A stretch of 64,000 bases of DNA from Novosphingobium ginsenosidimutans (GTDB taxonomy: Bacteria > Pseudomonadota > Alphaproteobacteria > Sphingomonadales > Sphingomonadaceae). The stretch is from the NCBI RefSeq assembly GCF_007954425.1, contig NZ_CP042345.1, positions 620,001-684,000 of the forward strand, written 5' to 3'. Shown here in pieces: positions 16,454 through 27,290 of the stretch; position 1 is the stretch's first letter; every line of letters starts with the position of its first letter. Made by a program: the position numbers and the translations under genes. The notes under the pieces are model-generated. The model was given only the letters and a program-made list of their open reading frames with translations. It was not told where the DNA came from and searched no databases.

Positions 16454-17728
16454 GTGGCCCGCATCGTGATGAAATTCGGTGGCACCTCGATGGCCGGATC
16501 GGAACGGATCCGCCGGGTGGCCAACATCGTCCGCCGCCAGCAGGCGGCCGGGCACGAAGTCGCCGTGGTCGTCTCGGCCATGGCGGGTGAGACCGACCGG
16601 CTGGTGGGCTTCTGCCGCGAGGCGAACCCGCTGTATGACCCCGCCGAATATGACGTAGTCGTGGCCAGCGGCGAACAGGTCACCTCGGGCCTGCTCGCGC
16701 TGACGCTCCAGGCGCTGGGCTGCAAGGCGCGTTCGTGGCTCGGCTGGCAACTGCCGATCCGCACCGACGATGCCCATGCCAAAGCCCGCATCGGCGAGAT
16801 CGACAGCGACGCCCTGCTCGCCTCGATGTCGGCGGGCGAAATTGCCGTGATCCCCGGTTTCCAGGGTGTGAGCGAAGACAACCGCATCACCACGCTGGGC
16901 CGCGGCGGCTCCGACACCTCGGCTGTCGCCGTCGCTGCCGCAATCGGTGCCGACCGCTGCGACATCTACACCGATGTCGACGGCGTCTACACCACCGACC
17001 CGCGGATTGTCGCCAAGGCGCGCAAGCTCAAGTACGTGACCTACGAGGAAATGCTCGAACTGGCCTCGGTTGGCTCGAAGGTGCTGCAGACCCGATCGGT
17101 CAGCCTCGCCATGAAGGAAGGCGTGCGGGTTCAGGTGCTGTCGAGCTTCATCGACGATGACGCCACCCCCGCTGATGAAATCCCCGGCACGATGATCGTG
17201 TCCGACGAAGAACTGGAAGGCCTGGATATGGAACGCCAGCTGATCACCGGCATCGCCGCCGACAAGAACGAAGCCAAGGTCATCCTGACCCGCGTGCCCG
17301 ACCGTCCGGGCGCCGTGGCGACGATCTTTGGCCCACTGGCCCAGGCGAACATCAACGTCGACATGATCATTCAGAACGTTGGCCGCGACAAGGGTGAGAC
17401 CGACGTGACCTTCACCGTGCCGGGAGCTGACCTGCTGCGGGCCCAGACCCTGCTGGAAGCGCAGAAGGAGGCGATCGGCTTCAATCGCATCATCACTGAC
17501 GGCAAGGTGGCCAAGATCAGCGTCGTCGGCGTCGGCATGAAGAGCCACGCCGGGGTCGCCGCGACGATGTTCCGCGCCCTGGCCGACCGCGGCATCAACA
17601 TCCAGGCGATCAGCACCAGCGAGATCAAGGTTTCGGTTCTGATCGACGAGGACGAGACCGAACTGGCCGTCCGCGTGCTGCACACCGCTTACGACATGGA
17701 TGCCAAGGACGAAGCGGCCTCAGCGTAA
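16454..17728 (+). CDS. lysC: Aspartate kinase
   Basis: 424 residues. It phosphorylates aspartate as the first step to Lys, Thr, Met and diaminopimelate. The N-terminal RIVMKFGGTSMAG motif binds the nucleotide, and LGRGGSDTSAVA is the second family signature. Two C-terminal ACT domains (from about residue 265) are the expected site of feedback inhibition by lysine and/or threonine. GTG at 16454 was chosen because GGAAAGG lies about 10 bases before it. Confidence 0.95.
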   Translation: MARIVMKFGGTSMAGSERIRRVANIVRRQQAAGHEVAVVVSAMAGETDRLVGFCREANPLYDPAEYDVVVASGEQVTSGLLALTLQALGCKARSWLGWQLPIRTDDAHAKARIGEIDSDALLASMSAGEIAVIPGFQGVSEDNRITTLGRGGSDTSAVAVAAAIGADRCDIYTDVDGVYTTDPRIVAKARKLKYVTYEEMLELASVGSKVLQTRSVSLAMKEGVRVQVLSSFIDDDATPADEIPGTMIVSDEELEGLDMERQLITGIAADKNEAKVILTRVPDRPGAVATIFGPLAQANINVDMIIQNVGRDKGETDVTFTVPGADLLRAQTLLEAQKEAIGFNRIITDGKVAKISVVGVGMKSHAGVAATMFRALADRGINIQAISTSEIKVSVLIDEDETELAVRVLHTAYDMDAKDEAASA

Positions 17729-17738
17729 CGTTGGACTT

Positions 17739-17758
17739 GACACAGTTGACACTGTGTC
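17739..17758. promoter_or_regulatory. Palindrome between lysC and the TonB-like gene
   Basis: GACACAGT-TGAC-ACTGTGTC is a perfect 8-bp inverted repeat 11 bases after the lysC stop. It has no T-run, so it looks more like an operator-type site than a terminator. The rest of 17759-17940 shows nothing I can name. Confidence 0.35.
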
Positions 17759-17940
17759 CGCTTCTTCCAACATCGGTTTTTCGGCAGTTATCTGCGACTT
17801 TCGGGCCGATATCGGATTGATCGTCCACCTCGGCGGAAGAAAAACCCGCGCGGGGCGATGGGCAGCAGGGGCGGTTTGATCCGGCATTGCGCGAATATCG
17901 CATTTCCCGCCGGCTGTAGGAAAGCTGGTTCTGGCCGGCG

Positions 17941-18696
17941 CTAACGGCTGCGCGGGCCAATCCCATACTCGATCCGAATTCGCACCCACTCGCCGATCTT
18001 CGCTACGCCGCCGACGCGCGGCGGACGGACCTTGAACTGCCAGGCAGCGGCAAGAACGGCGCGCTCGATCCGCGAACCCTGCGGGTATTCGCCCAGGCCG
18101 ACGCAATCTTCGACCCGGTAATCCGGCGCGGTGCGGCAGGCGATCAGCGCCCAGCCCGGACCATCGGCGGTAGAGAGATAACCGCTGAGCTCGCTGTCAT
18201 AGGGCTCGCGATACCAGGCAGCGGCATACATCGGCTCGCCATTGGGTGCGGAGCCGACCCGCTTGCTGTCACCCGGCACGCCGGCGTCGACCGGGCCGTA
18301 GGTGCCTTTGGGCGGCGCGGTTGGCGGCCCCGGCTGGCGCGGCAGACGCGCGATGTCGAGCTCGGCCATCTGGCTGCGCGAGATCTGGATGATCGGCGGC
18401 GCGGGCTGGACCGGTGCCACTGTCGGGGTTGGAACGGGCGGCTTTTCCTGCGGGGTTTGCAGCGGCGCCTTGGCCTGGGCCAGTTCGGGCTTGGGCTGGT
18501 CCTGCTCCGGCGCGGGCGGGGCGGCGACATTCACGCTGACCAGCGAAGCGGTGCCCGGCGGCTTGGGCGGATCGTAGAGCCCGATCGACAGCACCGCCAG
18601 CACCAGCAGCGCTTCCACCACCAGCGCCAGGATCAGCGCCGTTCCCTGCTCGCGGTTGCGCAGGCGTTCCAGCAATGGCGTAAGGGGATTGGGCAA
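17941..18696 (-). CDS. TonB-like energy-transducer-type protein
   Basis: 251 residues from TTG at 18696, with GAAGAG upstream. One membrane helix near the N-terminus (ALILALVVEALLVLAVLSIGLY) is followed by a Pro/Gln-rich periplasmic linker and a C-terminal domain with RIERAVLAAAWQFKVRPPRVGG, which recalls the TonB C-terminal fold. It could be a TonB variant energising outer-membrane receptors, but no ExbB/ExbD lies beside it and the C-terminal match is partial. Alternative: a TonB-shaped protein with another role. Confidence 0.6.
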   Translation of the reverse strand: MPNPLTPLLERLRNREQGTALILALVVEALLVLAVLSIGLYDPPKPPGTASLVSVNVAAPPAPEQDQPKPELAQAKAPLQTPQEKPPVPTPTVAPVQPAPPIIQISRSQMAELDIARLPRQPGPPTAPPKGTYGPVDAGVPGDSKRVGSAPNGEPMYAAAWYREPYDSELSGYLSTADGPGWALIACRTAPDYRVEDCVGLGEYPQGSRIERAVLAAAWQFKVRPPRVGGVAKIGEWVRIRIEYGIGPRSR

Positions 18697-18811
18697 GGCA
18701 GCTCTTCGGCAAGCGTGGTAGCGCCGCCTAGGCCAGCAGCGCCACGGCGACAAGCGGCGGTGACGGCTGGCGGCTGAATGGCGGTTTAACTCGGAAGCGC
18801 TCAGACCATTA

Positions 18812-18911
18812 CCGTCATCCCCGCGCAAGCGGGGACCCATCACGTGTCATTGCAGCTGTCGCGCCATCGGCCATCTCGGGAGATGGGTCCCCGCTTTCGC
18901 GGGGATGACGG
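18812..18911. repeat. 30-bp inverted repeat pair (CGTCATCCCCGC type)
   Basis: The left arm at 18812-18841 and the right arm at 18882-18911 are reverse complements over 30 bases with one mismatch. Each arm is itself partly self-complementary around CCCCGC..GCGGGG. The unit resembles the short palindromic repeats common in sphingomonad intergenic DNA. Confidence 0.8.
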
Positions 18912-18939
18912 GAAAGAGGACGCGGTACTGACGCAGCAA

Positions 18940-18969
18940 CCCCGCCCCCGGCTGAAGCCGGAGACGGGG
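18940..18969 (-). terminator. Hairpin downstream of katG, possible terminator
   Basis: CCGGCT (18948-18953) pairs with AGCCGG (18956-18961), and the outer CCCCG (18940-18944) pairs with CGGGG (18965-18969). It lies just after the katG end on the minus strand. The T-run is poor (TTGCTG), so termination may be weak or Rho-dependent. Confidence 0.45.
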
Positions 18970-18992
18970 CAGCATGCGCTCCACCGGGATGT

Positions 18993-21227
<2,235 letters not shown>

Positions 21228-21272
21228 TCAGCCCGACTCAGCGGGCGACTGAGCTGATCATGTCCTAACACT

Positions 21273-21325
21273 ATAATCGATGATATCGATCAAAACTGGA
21301 TAGAGTGTGGCGTTTTATCGATTAT
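21273..21325 (-). promoter_or_regulatory. A/T-rich katG upstream region with paired ATCGAT sites
   Basis: ATAATCGAT (21273-21281) and ATCGATTAT (21317-21325) form an inverted pair, with another ATCGAT at 21285-21290. On the katG strand TATAGT near 21271-21276 could be a -10 box. This is the only strongly A/T-rich stretch nearby and could hold an operator for a peroxide regulator. No consensus OxyR site is matched exactly. Confidence 0.4.
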
Positions 21326-21332
21326 TCGCCAA

Positions 21333-21869
21333 TCAGCCGAACAGCCAGGTGCCCATCAGGCGATTGGGCATGAAGGCGAACAGGCCGGGGATCGTCAGCG
21401 CGCCCAGGTAGAGCCCGATCAGCGCCTTCCTGTGCGCCGCGATATCGCCGCGGCGGGCGGTGCTGATCGTCTTCCAGGCACCGTGCAGGGTCAACGGCAC
21501 GAAGATGTGGATCGGGCTGAACCCGCCGCCGTTGATCTGGCGGATGAACAGCGCTGTCAGCGCTGTCACCACCATCAGCACGACCCAGACCTTGCCCAGC
21601 GCCTTGTGCCGAGGCGTGCCCTTCCGCGCCAGCATCAGCCAGGCGCCAAGGGGCACGGCGGGGAGCACCGTGGCGACATGGATCAACACCGCAATGCTCT
21701 GGGTATTGGGATGGGCCGGGGCCAGGCCGGCAGCAAAGCGCACCGCGGCAAGCGCGCAGGCGGTGGTGAAGCCAACTCCAACCAAACCTACGGCGGCACG
21801 GGCAACGGGGCCGAGATCGAAACCGTTGGCGCGGGCGTGGGCAGGACGGGGCAGGGCGATGGTGGTCAT
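21333..21869 (-). CDS. DUF2306 membrane protein
   Basis: 178 residues with four to five hydrophobic segments. Conserved polar positions inside them include HVATVLPAVPLGAWLML, RHKALGKVWV, FSPIHIFVPLTLHG and AAHRKALIGLY, a His pattern typical of DUF2306 proteins of unknown function. CGGAG precedes the ATG at 21869. The longer in-frame extension upstream has no family features. It sits divergent from the LytTR gene and upstream of katG on the same strand. Confidence 0.72.
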   Translation of the reverse strand: MTTIALPRPAHARANGFDLGPVARAAVGLVGVGFTTACALAAVRFAAGLAPAHPNTQSIAVLIHVATVLPAVPLGAWLMLARKGTPRHKALGKVWVVLMVVTALTALFIRQINGGGFSPIHIFVPLTLHGAWKTISTARRGDIAAHRKALIGLYLGALTIPGLFAFMPNRLMGTWLFG

Positions 21870-22028
21870 GGCAAAACTCCGGTTGAACGGTTGTTGCCCC
21901 TTCCCTGCCGTCACCCCGTTCGCCCGCAAGCGCGCTTGCGGAGATGGTGCAGCGCGCTTCGCGAAAGGTGCGCATTTCCGGTGCCGCGCCACTTTACGAA
22001 GCGCGAACGGGCGCTAGGTTTGCCCGCA

Positions 22029-22832
22029 ATGACCGAGACTTGCGCCCAGCCTGCCGCTCACCCGGCCCGCCAGATCGTGATTGACCTGGCGGTGATGACG
22101 GTGATCGGGGTGGTGCTGGCCGTGGTCGGACCGCTCGGCAGCTTTGACGCGCCGTTCTGGCTGCGGCTGGTTTACTGGCTCGGCCTCGCGTGGGCCGGCT
22201 ATGCCTGTTACCGCCCGATCGGCGGGCTGGTCGCACGGCTGGGGGCGAACCTGGACCTGCCGGAATGGTCGCTGTGGCTGCTGGCCTGCCTGATCGCGAC
22301 CGTTCCCATGACCGTGGTGGTCTGGCTGGTCGAAGCCCTGCCGCCGCCGCTCGAAGTGCCCTCGCCCGAGGTGTGGTTGCGGACCTATGGCTATGTCCTG
22401 GCGATAGGCGCGGTGGTGACCATGGTGTTCTATCTGGTCCAGTCGAAGCCGCCGCCGGTGCAAGTGCTGGTGCCCGCAGCGGTCGCAGTCCCCGCCGAAG
22501 CGCCAGCCCCTAGGCCCGGCAAACCGCGTCTGTTTGACCGGCTTCCGCCCGCACTTGGCACCGAACTCGTCGCGCTGGAGATGGAGGACCATTACCTGCG
22601 CGTCCACACCGCGCTTGGGTCTGACCTGATCCTGCTGCGGATGCGCGATGCCGTGGCTGAGCTTGACGGGCTTGACGGCGCGCAGGTCCACCGCAGCTGG
22701 TGGGTGGCGCGGGCGGCGGTTGAAACGGTTGAGCGCGACGGACGCAATGTACGCCTGGTCCTCGGCAAGGGCCTCGTCGCACCGGTTGCACGCAACATGG
22801 TGCCAGTGCTCAAAAGTGCCGGCTGGCTGTAA
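22029..22832 (+). CDS. Membrane-anchored LytTR-domain regulator
   Basis: 267 residues. About four hydrophobic segments fill the first 140 residues (starting VIDLAVMTVIGVVLAVVGP). A Pro-rich linker follows, then a C-terminal LytTR DNA-binding domain (about 172-267) with LVALEMEDHYLRVHT and VHRSWWVARAAV. Unlike usual LytTR response regulators it has no receiver domain, so signals probably reach DNA directly from the membrane part. Targets are unknown; the divergent DUF2306 gene 159 bases away is a candidate. Confidence 0.82.
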   Translation: MTETCAQPAAHPARQIVIDLAVMTVIGVVLAVVGPLGSFDAPFWLRLVYWLGLAWAGYACYRPIGGLVARLGANLDLPEWSLWLLACLIATVPMTVVVWLVEALPPPLEVPSPEVWLRTYGYVLAIGAVVTMVFYLVQSKPPPVQVLVPAAVAVPAEAPAPRPGKPRLFDRLPPALGTELVALEMEDHYLRVHTALGSDLILLRMRDAVAELDGLDGAQVHRSWWVARAAVETVERDGRNVRLVLGKGLVAPVARNMVPVLKSAGWL

Positions 22833-22904
22833 GGCGCAGGGCTAGCCGGGCGGACTTTGCTTGCCTATAGGCGCGCGACGCCAAGACCACGGGGGGAATT
22901 TCCA

Positions 22905-23906
22905 GTGTACGACAAGACCCATGCGCTGATGGAACGCGGCCGCGCCTTCCTGGGGACCGAACACGCGATCCTGTGCGGCGCGATGTCCTGGGTGTCCGAA
23001 CGCAACCTGGTCTCCGCGATCAGCAATGCCGGCGGTTTTGGCGTGATCGCCTGCGGGGCGATGACCCCCGACCTGCTCGATGCAGAAATCACCGCGACCA
23101 AAGCGCTCACCACCAAGCCCTTCGGCGTCAACCTGATCACCATGCATCCCGGCCTGTTCGACCTGATCGCAGTTTGCGCCAAGCACCAGATCAGCCACGT
23201 CGTCCTTGCCGGCGGGATCCCGCCCAAGGGCTCGGTTGAGGCGATCAAGGCTTTCGGCGCCAAGGTGCTGGTCTTTGCCCCCACGCTGGCGCTCGCCAAG
23301 AAGCTGCTCCGCTCCGGCGCCGATGCGCTGGTGATCGAAGGCAGCGAAGCTGGCGGCCATATCGGCCCGGTTGCCACTTCGGTGCTGGCGCAGGAATTCC
23401 TGCCGGCACTGGCGGCCGACCACGTGGTCTTCGTGGCCGGCGGGATCGGCCGGGGCGATATGATCGCTGCCTATCTGGAAATGGGCGCTTCGGGCGTCCA
23501 GCTGGGCACCCGCTTTGCCTGCGCGACCGAATCCATCGCGCACCCCGATTTCAAGAAGGCCTTCTTCCGCGCCAATGCCCGCGATGCAGTCGCCTCGGTC
23601 CAGGTTGATCCGCGCCTGCCGGTCATCCCGGTCCGCGCGCTGAAGAACAAGGGCACCGAGGAATTCACTGCCAAGCAGGTCGAAGTGGCCAAGCTGCTCG
23701 ACACAGGCCAGATCGAGATGGGCGAGGCCCAGCTCCAGATCGAGCACTTCTGGGCCGGGGCGCTGCGCCGCGCGGTGATTGACGGCGATGTCGAGAATGG
23801 CTCACTGATGGCCGGCCAGTCGGTCGGCATGGTGACCGAAGAACAGCCGGTGGCCGAAATCATGGCCCAGCTGATGAGCGAGTGCGAGGCTGCGCTGACA
23901 CGCTAA
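22905..23906 (+). CDS. Nitronate monooxygenase-like FMN enzyme (2-nitropropane dioxygenase family)
   Basis: 333 residues with a TIM barrel. ISNAGGFGVIACGAM, DALVIEGSEAGGHIGP and FVAGGIGRGDMIAAYLEMGASGVQLGTRF are the family's FMN-binding and active-site blocks, including the catalytic His of GGHIG. The family oxidises nitronates, but many relatives are enoyl reductase-like, so the substrate is open. GTG at 22905 follows GGGGGGAATTTCCA and was preferred over a 16-residue longer start. The VOC gene follows 13 bases later. Confidence 0.83.
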   Translation: MYDKTHALMERGRAFLGTEHAILCGAMSWVSERNLVSAISNAGGFGVIACGAMTPDLLDAEITATKALTTKPFGVNLITMHPGLFDLIAVCAKHQISHVVLAGGIPPKGSVEAIKAFGAKVLVFAPTLALAKKLLRSGADALVIEGSEAGGHIGPVATSVLAQEFLPALAADHVVFVAGGIGRGDMIAAYLEMGASGVQLGTRFACATESIAHPDFKKAFFRANARDAVASVQVDPRLPVIPVRALKNKGTEEFTAKQVEVAKLLDTGQIEMGEAQLQIEHFWAGALRRAVIDGDVENGSLMAGQSVGMVTEEQPVAEIMAQLMSECEAALTR

Positions 23907-23919
23907 AGGAGCACAAGGC

Positions 23920-24321
23920 ATGCGGGTGAATGCACTGGATCACTTCAACGTGATCACCGAGCAGATGGATGAAACCGCCGCCTTCTATACCGCCGTGCTG
24001 GGGTTGGAGCGCCGCGATGGCCCCCCACCACTGCCGCCGCACCAGGTCCAGTGGATGCATGACGATGCCGGCCGCGCACTGGTTCACATCAACCATACGG
24101 AGTGCCCGCGCGCGTTCGACCGCGAAGTGTTTCCCGGTCAGCCGACCGGGGCAATCCACCATGTGGCCTTCAACTGCTCCGGCTTTGATGGCCTGATCGA
24201 GCGGCTTGATGCGGCCGGCCTGACCCGTCACGTCAACACCATCGCCTCGATCGGGCTGCGCCAGGTGTTCGTGACCGATCCCAACAACGTGGTGCTGGAG
24301 CTCAACTTCTTCGGCGACTGA
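23920..24321 (+). CDS. VOC-family (glyoxalase/bleomycin resistance fold) protein
   Basis: 133 residues with two beta-alpha-beta-beta-beta units. ALDHFNVITEQMDETAAFYTAVLGLE starts the first. IHHVAFNCSGFDGLIERLDAAG starts the second, and FVTDPNNVVLELNF ends with the usual metal-ligand Glu. The family includes ring-cleavage dioxygenases and lyases. It shares a likely transcript with the preceding nitronate monooxygenase-like gene. Substrate unknown. Confidence 0.82.
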   Translation: MRVNALDHFNVITEQMDETAAFYTAVLGLERRDGPPPLPPHQVQWMHDDAGRALVHINHTECPRAFDREVFPGQPTGAIHHVAFNCSGFDGLIERLDAAGLTRHVNTIASIGLRQVFVTDPNNVVLELNFFGD

Positions 24322-24341
24322 CTGCCTTACCCCACCAAACA

Positions 24342-24376
24342 AAAAAAAAGGGGCCGGAACTTTGCAGTTCCGGCCC
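24342..24376 (-). terminator. Rho-independent terminator of the glnK-amtB unit
   Basis: GGGCCGGAACT (24351-24361) pairs perfectly with AGTTCCGGCCC (24366-24376) around a 4-base loop. The A-run at 24341-24349 becomes a U-run on the minus-strand transcript. It lies about 90 bases after the amtB stop. Confidence 0.93.
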
Positions 24377-24467
24377 ATCTAGTTTGCGTTCGCAGGAGGA
24401 ACGCCGGGAGGCAGGATCGGGGGAGGAGAGGAGGAGGAACCCGACCCTGCCAAGCTTGAGAGAAGCG

Positions 24468-25943
24468 TTACATGTTGTAGGCGCGCTCCCCGTGTTCGGT
24501 GATGTCCAGGCCCTCGCGCTCGGCTTCGACCGAGGGGCGCAGCCCGATGGTGTACTTGAGACCCAGGAACAGCACGGTGGAGACCACGCCGGTCCAGAGG
24601 ACCGTGGTGCCAACTGCCCAGATCTGGGTCATGACCTGGCCATAGAGGTCAAACTCGCCAGCCTTGGCCACCGGTGCGGTGTAGTCGATCCAGCCCTGGC
24701 CGCCCCAGGCCGGGTTGGCGACGAAGCCGGTGCCAATCGCGCCGACGATCCCGCCAACCGCGTGGATGCCGAAGACGTCCAGGCTGTCGTCATACTTGAG
24801 CTTGTTCTTCACCGTGGTGACGAAGAAGAAGCAGACCACAGTGGCAACCGCGCCCAGGATGATCGCGGTGCCCGGGTGGGCAAAGCCCGCCGCCGGAGTG
24901 ATCGCGACCAGGCCGGTCACCACACCCGAGGCCGCGCCGAGGAGCGAAGGCTTCTTGTGGACGATCTGTTCGATCACCGCCCAGGTCACGCCGGCCGCAG
25001 CCGTGGCAACGAAGGTGTTGATGAAGGCCAGCGCGCCAAAGGCATTGGCTTCCAGGCCCGAGCCGGCGTTGAAGCCGAACCAGCCGATCCACAGCAGCGA
25101 GGCGCCGATCATGGTCATCACCAGGCTGTGCGGCGGCATCGATTCCGTCTTGAAGCCGACGCGCGGACCGATCACGAGGCAGCCGATCAGGCCAGCGATA
25201 CCCGCATTGATGTGGACCACGGTGCCGCCAGCAAAGTCGAGCGCGCCCCAGCCCCACAACAGGCCGCTGTCATCCGGCGCGGCGTGGAGGAAGTCGGGAC
25301 CAGCCCAGTACCAGACCATGTGTGCGATCGGGAAATAGGCGAAGGTCAGCCAGAGCACCGTGAAGATGATCAGCGGCGTGAACTTCACGCGTTCGGCAAA
25401 GGCGCCGACGATCAGCGCCGGCGTGATGCAGGCGAAGGTCATCTGGAAGATCACGAAGACGTATTCCGGCAGGTAGACGCTGTTGGAGAACGTCGCTGCG
25501 AAGGTGGTTACGTCGACCCCCGCCAGGAAGGCCTTGTCGAGCCCGCCGACGATCTTGGGGAAGGGCGTGCCGGTTGAGGTGAAGGCCATCGAATAGCCCC
25601 AGGCGAACCAGACCAGCGCCGCAACGCAGACGATGGTCAGCACCTGCATCAGCACGCTCAGCATGTTCTTGGCGCGCACCAGGCCGCCATAGAACAGCGC
25701 GAGCGCCGGAACCGACATCAGCAGGACGAGCGCGGATGCAACGAGCATCCAGGCGACATCGCCCTTGTTGACCATTTCGGCGGTGGGAGTGAAGGCGGCG
25801 GTGGTCGCCGCTTCGGTGGCGGTCGCAGCCGCCTCGGTCGCGGCGGCAGTGGCCGCTGCAGTCGCGTCTTGCGCGAAAGCGGCCGTGGCGGCGAAGAGGC
25901 TGGCCCCCGCTGCGCCAAGACCGCAAACAATCTTGCGGATCAT
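24468..25943 (-). CDS. amtB: Ammonium transporter AmtB
   Basis: 491 residues. The N-terminus is a signal peptide (MIRKIVCGLGAAGASLFAATAAFAQ) followed by an Ala/Thr-rich periplasmic stretch of about 35 residues. About eleven membrane helices follow from residue 60. LDFAGGTVVHINAGIAGL includes the pore His, and DVFGIHAVGGIVGAIGTG is a further family signature. AGGAGG precedes ATG at 25943. It follows glnK by 29 bases, the usual PII partner that plugs the channel when nitrogen is plentiful. Confidence 0.95.
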   Translation of the reverse strand: MIRKIVCGLGAAGASLFAATAAFAQDATAAATAAATEAAATATEAATTAAFTPTAEMVNKGDVAWMLVASALVLLMSVPALALFYGGLVRAKNMLSVLMQVLTIVCVAALVWFAWGYSMAFTSTGTPFPKIVGGLDKAFLAGVDVTTFAATFSNSVYLPEYVFVIFQMTFACITPALIVGAFAERVKFTPLIIFTVLWLTFAYFPIAHMVWYWAGPDFLHAAPDDSGLLWGWGALDFAGGTVVHINAGIAGLIGCLVIGPRVGFKTESMPPHSLVMTMIGASLLWIGWFGFNAGSGLEANAFGALAFINTFVATAAAGVTWAVIEQIVHKKPSLLGAASGVVTGLVAITPAAGFAHPGTAIILGAVATVVCFFFVTTVKNKLKYDDSLDVFGIHAVGGIVGAIGTGFVANPAWGGQGWIDYTAPVAKAGEFDLYGQVMTQIWAVGTTVLWTGVVSTVLFLGLKYTIGLRPSVEAEREGLDITEHGERAYNM

Positions 25944-25972
25944 TGGAAAAGTCCTCCTGTCAGGGCCGGCAA

Positions 25973-26383
<411 letters not shown>

Positions 26384-26462
26384 TTATCAGGGAGATTCAG
26401 CAGAATCAGCGAAACAGGATTGCGCGGCTTGGTACGGTAGCGCTCGAATCCTGCGCACGTGC

Positions 26463-27167
26463 CTATTTTTTAGGCAGTGAAACCCGCATCCACACCGGCA
26501 GATGATCCGACGCCTTCGCCGCCAGCGCCGAGTGATGCACCCCGGCCTCTTCCAGCTCCCAGCGCTCGCACAGGACCAGCCGGTCGAGCCGGCCGACCGG
26601 GCGGCGCGAGGGGAAGCTGGCGCCGGGGGTGATCAGCCGCCAGGGCGCGCGGAATTCGCCGAGCGCGCCGCGGTGGAGGCTCCACTCGTTGCAATCGCCC
26701 ATCAGCACGGTCGGGCAAGCGCCATCGCAGCGGGTCAGGTGATCGAGGATCGTGCGGACCTGCTGGCGGCGGCGCAGGCCGGACAGGTCAAGGTGCATGC
26801 CGACCACCCGGACGCGCTGTCCCTCCACCATCAGGTCGGCCCGGATCGCTCCGCGCGGCTCGAGCGTGGGGAGCGGGACGACGCCCGCCTCGATCACGCT
26901 GATCCCGCGCCGCACCAACAGGGCATTGCCATGCCAGCCGAGCGAATCCGGGCGGTGATTGAGTGCAACCGGCTGCCAGGGGGTGTAATCCTCGATCGCC
27001 TCGCGCGGGAGCACGCTTTCGCGCCGGCCGATCCGCCGGTCGGCTTCCTGCAGGGCAATCACATCGGCGTCGATCTCGCGCAGCACGGCCAGGATCCGGT
27101 CGGGATCGCGGCGGCGATCAGTCCCGACCGCCTTGTGGATGTTGTAGCTGGCGAACTTGAGCTGCAC
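26463..27167 (-). CDS. Endonuclease/exonuclease/phosphatase-family protein
   Basis: 234 residues. FASYNIHKAVGTD, VIALQEADRR (with the metal-binding Glu), GMHLDLSG, VLMGDCNEW and the final SDHLPVWMRV are the ordered EEP-fold motifs. Members cleave phosphodiester or phosphomonoester bonds in DNA, lipids or sugars. The substrate is not evident. The GTG start at 27167 is preceded by GGAGGGGATAGGTAA. There is no signal peptide, so it is probably cytoplasmic. Confidence 0.86.
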   Translation of the reverse strand: MQLKFASYNIHKAVGTDRRRDPDRILAVLREIDADVIALQEADRRIGRRESVLPREAIEDYTPWQPVALNHRPDSLGWHGNALLVRRGISVIEAGVVPLPTLEPRGAIRADLMVEGQRVRVVGMHLDLSGLRRRQQVRTILDHLTRCDGACPTVLMGDCNEWSLHRGALGEFRAPWRLITPGASFPSRRPVGRLDRLVLCERWELEEAGVHHSALAAKASDHLPVWMRVSLPKK

Positions 27168-27175
27168 TTACCTAT

Positions 27176-27272
27176 CCCCTCCCGCTGGCGGGAGGGGCAG
27201 CGAGACTTGCGCGCCGCGCGCTAGTCGCAGCGGGGTGGGCCCACCCCCAACCCCTCCCGCAAGCGGGAGGGG
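27176..27272. repeat. Paired CCCCTCCCGC palindromes
   Basis: Two near-identical 22-base palindromes, 27176-27197 and 27251-27272 (CCCCTCCCGC plus 2 bases plus GCGGGAGGGG), flank a 53-base unit containing CTAGTCGCAGCGGGGTGGGCCC. This looks like a dispersed intergenic repeat and may also work as a transcription stop. Confidence 0.7.
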
Positions 27273-27290
27273 GGAATATCGCGCATTGGC

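Noticed and set aside
16373..17683. Long open frame antisense to lysC
   Set aside because: Overlaps an unambiguous aspartate kinase; no ribosome site or domain.
24341..24349. A nine-A run considered as a slippage or sequencing-error site
   Set aside because: It is explained as the U-run of the minus-strand terminator of glnK-amtB.
24384..25577. Long open frame antisense to amtB
   Set aside because: Charged low-complexity translation; amtB is certain on the other strand.
27176..27272. Repeated palindromes considered as a CRISPR array
   Set aside because: Only two copies, each self-complementary, with a single long spacer-like unit and no cas genes.
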